Source: Candidatus Thiodictyon intracellulare (GTDB taxonomy: Bacteria > Pseudomonadota > Gammaproteobacteria > Chromatiales > Chromatiaceae). From it: DNA of 9,682 bases. The position numbers and the translations under genes were made by a program. Positions 8,021 to 9,682 of the stretch are shown one piece after another. Positions within the stretch are counted from its first letter, which is position 1; every line of letters starts with the position of its first letter. The stretch spans positions 1 through 9,682 of the forward strand of contig JADNEJ010000397.1 of assembly GCA_016292295.1 (NCBI GenBank). Reading direction: 5' to 3'. Under the pieces are notes generated by a model. The model worked only from the letters and a program-made list of their open reading frames with translations, had not been told where the DNA came from and searched no databases.

Positions 8021-8060
8021 ATACGGTCCGCCTGGTCCACATACGGTCCGCCTGGTCCAC
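8021..8060 (+). repeat. 20-bp perfect tandem duplication in the kinase
   Basis: The unit ATACGGTCCGCCTGGTCCAC is present at 8021-8040 and again, identical, at 8041-8060. With one copy the protein reads TKYGPPGPRSDLYAFG in one frame; with two the frame is lost. The perfect identity suggests a recent event. Confidence 0.92.
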
Positions 8061-8552
8061 GGAGTGACCTCTACGCCTTCGGCGCCAGCTGGTGGCGGCT
8101 CCTGACCGCGCAGCCTCCCGGTAACCGCCGCGCCAAGTACCTCTCCCAGGCGTGCCCCGTGGCCCTGTTCGAGTTGATCCATGACCTGCTGGAGCATGAC
8201 CCCAAGGATCGGCCGGAGAGTGCCGCGGCGGTCCTCGCCCAGTTAAACACCATCGTTTCCTTACCCTTCGTCGTAGTTCCCAAGCACGACGCCCCCGCGC
8301 GGCCCAAGCCCGCGCCCGTACTCCCGGTTGGAGTGATGTTCCCGCCGCGACCGACGGCGCCGGCCGCCAAGCCGCCAGTGGTGCTGCCAGAGGCCCCCGA
8401 TATCCACGGCTGGCATGCTGCCAAGGTCCAGGATCTGCAACAGTCCGTCGCCAAGGCCCTGGGACGGCCTGTGGTCTTCCGCGATCCCGATTTCAGCGTC
8501 CGCCGCATCGATAAGGTCCAGACATCAGAGCGAGCGCAAGGTGCGGGCGGTC

Positions 8553-8580
8553 CGGCCCCGCGGGGCCGCAGGTCGCGACC
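8553..8580. repeat. Adjacent palindromes
   Basis: A perfect 16-bp palindrome (CGGCCCCGCGGGGCCG, 8553-8568) is followed after two bases by a perfect 10-bp palindrome (GGTCGCGACC, 8571-8580). They lie just past the point where the kinase protein loses its similarity and start the repeat nest. They may be a REP-like element; a T-tract is absent, so a terminator is unlikely. Confidence 0.6.
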
Positions 8581-8581
8581 C

Positions 8582-8638
8582 CAGGAGTCCAAGGCTTCAG
8601 CCTTGGCGGTCCTCTAAGGCTGAAGCCTTGGACTCCTG
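8582..8638. repeat. 23-bp perfect inverted repeat with 11-base loop
   Basis: Arms 8582-8604 and 8616-8638 are exact reverse complements (core AGTCCAAGGCTTCAGCCTT), around an 11-base loop. Each arm itself holds the smaller palindrome AAGGCTTCAGCCTT-like unit. This looks like two head-to-head copies of a short intergenic repeat. It could act as a strong transcript-end hairpin, though no T-run follows. Confidence 0.85.
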
Positions 8639-8700
8639 CGTCGACCCACTCGGTCGCGCTATGCTTGTCGGCAGGATCGTGAAAGTCGCGCAGCGACGCT

Positions 8701-8724
8701 GTGGGAGCGGCCTCCGGCCGCGAC
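8701..8724 (+). repeat. REP-like hairpin (GTGGGAGCGGCCTCCGGCCG type)
   Basis: GTGGGA is followed by a GCGGCC/GGCCGC stem (8707-8712 with 8716-8721) and CGAC. The GTGGGAGCGGC-hairpin-GCCGCGAC layout matches REP-like repeats seen in many Gammaproteobacteria. Confidence 0.65.
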
Positions 8725-8844
8725 GATGCCTTGCAAAATGCCGCAGCGTCGCAGGTTACCGCGGCGCTGCATCGTGACCGCAGGTCGCCTCCACAAAGAG
8801 CATTCATGTTCCGGGGGACGGATGAGTCTTCGACAAAAGCCCCC

Positions 8845-8870
8845 GTGAGAGCGGCTTCAGCCGCGACGGT
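8845..8870 (+). repeat. Second REP-like hairpin (GAGAGCGGCTTCAGCCGCGA)
   Basis: Stem GCGGCT/AGCCGC (8851-8856 with 8859-8864), flanked by GTGAGA and GACGG. It is a diverged sister of the hairpin at 8701-8724, in the same orientation, about 145 bases away. Confidence 0.65.
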
Positions 8871-8923
8871 TTGCGCGGTCGCGTTGCGGCGTGACGTTTA
8901 CGCTAAAGCCTCGACCCTCGGTC

Positions 8924-9046
8924 AGTCGTAGCCTGGATGGAGCGCAGCGGAATCCAGTTCTTCTCTGCAACCCGATGATATATAAATATATATTGTATCA
9001 GAGAGGCTATCAACGGATTCCGCTGCTTTCTATCCGGGCTACGACT
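8924..9046. repeat. MITE-like element with 32-bp imperfect inverted ends and AT-rich centre
   Basis: Left end 8924-8955 and right end 9015-9046 are reverse complements at 28 of 32 positions, each starting AGTCGTAGC and ending GCAGCGGAATCC. The end sequence resembles a widespread gammaproteobacterial intergenic repeat (CGTAGCCCGGAT...GCGGAATCC). The 59-base interior holds a nested CTCTG/CAGAG pair and an almost pure A/T core at 8977-8998, quite unlike the surroundings. No transposase gene fits inside. I saw no convincing target duplication at the borders. It may be two repeat copies in opposite orientation or a small non-autonomous mobile element. Confidence 0.7.
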
Positions 9047-9073
9047 AGGCCGCATCGAACACTTGCCCAATCT

Positions 9074-9295
9074 ATGCTCCACCGTCACCTGACCCATGAG
9101 CGACTCACCCTCGTCGCGATCGATGACCTGATCGCCCGCGGGCGCTGGAACGATTGGACCCAACTGCGCCGCGCCGCGCTGGCCGATCGACGCGTCCTGG
9201 AGCAGGTCCGGCGCGTCTGCCTGGCCCGAGTCGCGGACCCCCATGCCCAACGTTATCACTTCTGGATGCACTATGCCGACGCGCACATTGCCTGA
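9074..9295 (+). CDS. Small protein of unknown function (73 residues)
   Basis: A compact open frame begins MLHRHLTHERLTLVAIDDLI and ends RYHFWMHYADAHIA. The composition is credible for a real protein: amphipathic helices, a conserved-looking DWTQLRRAAL stretch, and an aromatic, histidine-rich C-terminus (AQRYHFWMHYA). I recall similar small proteins of about this size from gammaproteobacteria without a known function, some near toxin-antitoxin-type genes, but I cannot name the family. The frame is open upstream to 8891 through the MITE-like repeat. I chose the ATG at 9074 because protein-like sequence begins there, just outside the repeat. No good ribosome binding site is visible before it, so it may depend on promoter elements of the repeat or be inactive. 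It converges with the fragment at 9307-9543. Confidence 0.55.
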   Translation: MLHRHLTHERLTLVAIDDLIARGRWNDWTQLRRAALADRRVLEQVRRVCLARVADPHAQRYHFWMHYADAHIA

Positions 9296-9306
9296 GTGGT
9301 CGTCGG

Positions 9307-9543
9307 TCAGCCAAGCAATCCCGCGATCCAGCTCGGAAGCCGCTGCCAAGGCAGCGCCCGGTTGCCGCCTGGCAGGGCGCGTTCCTCCTCGGTGGTATAT
9401 ACCAACAGCCCCTGCGGTGCGGACTCGGCGCTCATTAGGACCTTGAGCCGGTTCAACGGGTCCAGGTGCCGCGCGGTCGGGATGGCGGTGAGTTGCATAC
9501 CGACCCCAACGGGATCGAACATGCCAGCCCTGGGCAACGCCAT
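9307..9543 (-). pseudogene. Fragment, C-terminal end of a DUF4143-type ATPase (tentative)
   Basis: The minus strand gives a 78-codon frame. Residues 14-33 read VGMQLTAIPTARHLDPLNRL, followed by LMSAESAPQGLLVYTTEEER and ALPGGNRALPWQRLP. The pattern (beta strand with L-T, then a helix with D-L-x-x-L, then GLLVYT, then R-A-L-P-W) resembles the last part of AAA ATPases with a DUF4143 domain, where the usual text is VEVK-L...GLxxLxxL...GxxVYxGEExxxLxxxxxAVPxxxL. The ATPase P-loop and the rest of a roughly 400-residue protein are absent upstream, so this would be a truncated remnant. The ATG at 9543-9541 has no clear ribosome binding site. The family call rests on weak motif similarity only. Confidence 0.4.
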
Positions 9544-9574
9544 TGGTTAGCATTGTTTTTTCGGTCTAGTAGCC

Positions 9575-9682
9575 TGTCGGACTTCGGGGCCTCGTCGGGG
9601 CGGCGGGTTCGGTACACTGTCGGGATAAACCCCGATGGCCGCCCAATGGCCGGAGTGCTACTGCCGATGCGCCGCTTCCACC
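9575..9682 (+). other. Possible mobile-element end with a gene start at the window edge
   Basis: From 9575 the text TGTCGGACTTCGGGGCC begins a GC-rich stretch, with a related TGTCGGGA near 9618. An ATG at 9646 opens a frame to the window end, MAGVLLPMRRFH. The L-P-M-R-R/K pattern resembles the first residues of some IS21-type IstA transposases, and IS21 ends begin with TG, but twelve residues cannot settle this. An ATG at 9635 in another frame is the alternative. Confidence 0.2.

Larger units (their letters stand above)
6002..8617 (+). pseudogene. Decayed multidomain protein: helical N-terminus, TPR segment, Ser/Thr kinase
   Basis: One long gene can be followed through shifting frames. From an ATG at 6002 one reads MLTGDLGLKGYEPAAPPEIP, then a TAG at 6080-6082. 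Frame 2 continues with RLGRALSPNLARAYAA, VERDFLLSYGTDRGLSAPAL and so on. Near 6393 it moves to frame 3 (LLLARASELLPDLD, ALLWFLREHLRADPR), which holds a TAA (6558-6560) and a TGA (6573-6575), most likely former Q and W codons. Near 6775 it returns to frame 2 (a helical, coiled-coil-like region, then GSLGLRITPSDEFTAHGG), and near 7183 to frame 3 (AAYNLFQARLRQG, YPEALEALRQAVALDPARY, a TPR-like unit). The kinase follows in frames 1, 3 and 2, and then a proline-rich linker. After about 8490 the protein runs into repeat DNA. This much damage means it is not expressed as a whole. The architecture resembles large kinase proteins I recall from purple sulfur bacteria; the family is unnamed here. Confidence 0.85.
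7954..8617 (+). pseudogene. Kinase C-lobe and proline-rich tail segment of the decayed gene
   Basis: Frame 3 gives SLLGASIAGT, a TAG stop (7983-7985, probably a former Leu or Trp codon), then GYAPPEQMGRTKYGPPGP, which is the APE-type motif of the activation segment. A 20-bp perfect duplication then throws the reading into frame 2, which continues RSDLYAFGASWWRLLTAQPP (the DxxxFG block) and DLLEHDPKDRPESAAAVLAQ (kinase end). Next come a proline/alanine-rich linker and IHGWHAAKVQDLQQSVAKAL followed by GRPVVFRDP. In related proteins I recall, a sequence like this leads into a C-terminal formylglycine-generating-enzyme-like domain, which is missing here. The open frame ends at a TAA (8615-8617) within the 8582-8638 inverted repeat. 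Confidence 0.75.

Noticed and set aside
8701..8931. Plus-strand open frame across the REP-like repeats
   Set aside because: It is made mostly of repeat hairpins, with no protein-like stretch and no ribosome binding site.
8553..9046. Possible CRISPR array in the repeat-rich stretch
   Set aside because: The repeats are inverted, different in sequence and unevenly spaced. There is no regular direct repeat with spacers and no cas gene.
9341..9356. Hairpin CGCTGCC-AA-GGCAGCG between converging genes, possible terminator
   Set aside because: A two-base loop and no T-tract. It lies inside the readable ATPase-like fragment and is probably chance.

Overview
This is GC-rich DNA with strong third-position GC bias in its coding regions, from a gammaproteobacterium. 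The best guess is a purple sulfur bacterium of the Chromatiaceae type. That guess rests on remembered similarity of the large kinase/TPR protein, the DUF1566-type protein and the REP-like repeats to that group, so it is inference and not proof.

Layout. (1) Positions 1-499, minus strand, hold debris. There is the 5' part of an IS4-type transposase cut by the window edge, then an AT-rich stretch, then the first part of a secreted DUF1566-type protein broken by an imperfect 22-bp tandem duplication. (2) Positions 500-885 are a non-coding regulatory stretch with a good sigma70-type promoter and an overlapping palindrome just upstream of a TetR-type gene. (3) Positions 886-5959 are an intact, tightly packed three-gene operon: TetR/AcrR regulator, RND periplasmic adaptor and RND inner-membrane permease. 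Each junction is a 4-base ATGA overlap. This is the only clearly functional unit in the window. The regulator probably represses the operon from the palindrome, and the two transport proteins need an outer-membrane channel encoded elsewhere. (4) Positions 6002-8617 are a heavily decayed gene for a large multidomain protein: a long helical N-terminal region, a TPR-like segment, and a Hanks-type Ser/Thr kinase whose catalytic motifs are all still readable but spread over three frames. At least three in-frame stops and about six frameshifts break it. Two of the frameshifts are explained exactly by short perfect tandem duplications (7 bp and 20 bp). (5) Positions 8553-9046 are a repeat nest: palindromes, a 23-bp inverted repeat, two REP-like hairpins, and a 123-bp MITE-like structure with 32-bp imperfect inverted ends and an AT-rich centre. 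(6) Positions 9074-9295 hold a small 73-residue open frame. It faces a minus-strand fragment (9307-9543) that looks like the C-terminus of a DUF4143-type ATPase. (7) The right edge may be the start of another mobile element.

Overall, an efflux operon sits between two zones of gene decay and mobile or repetitive DNA. The most notable pattern is that short tandem duplications of 7-22 bp recur as the lesions that broke genes on both sides of the operon. No RNA genes, CRISPR array or intact mobile element were seen.
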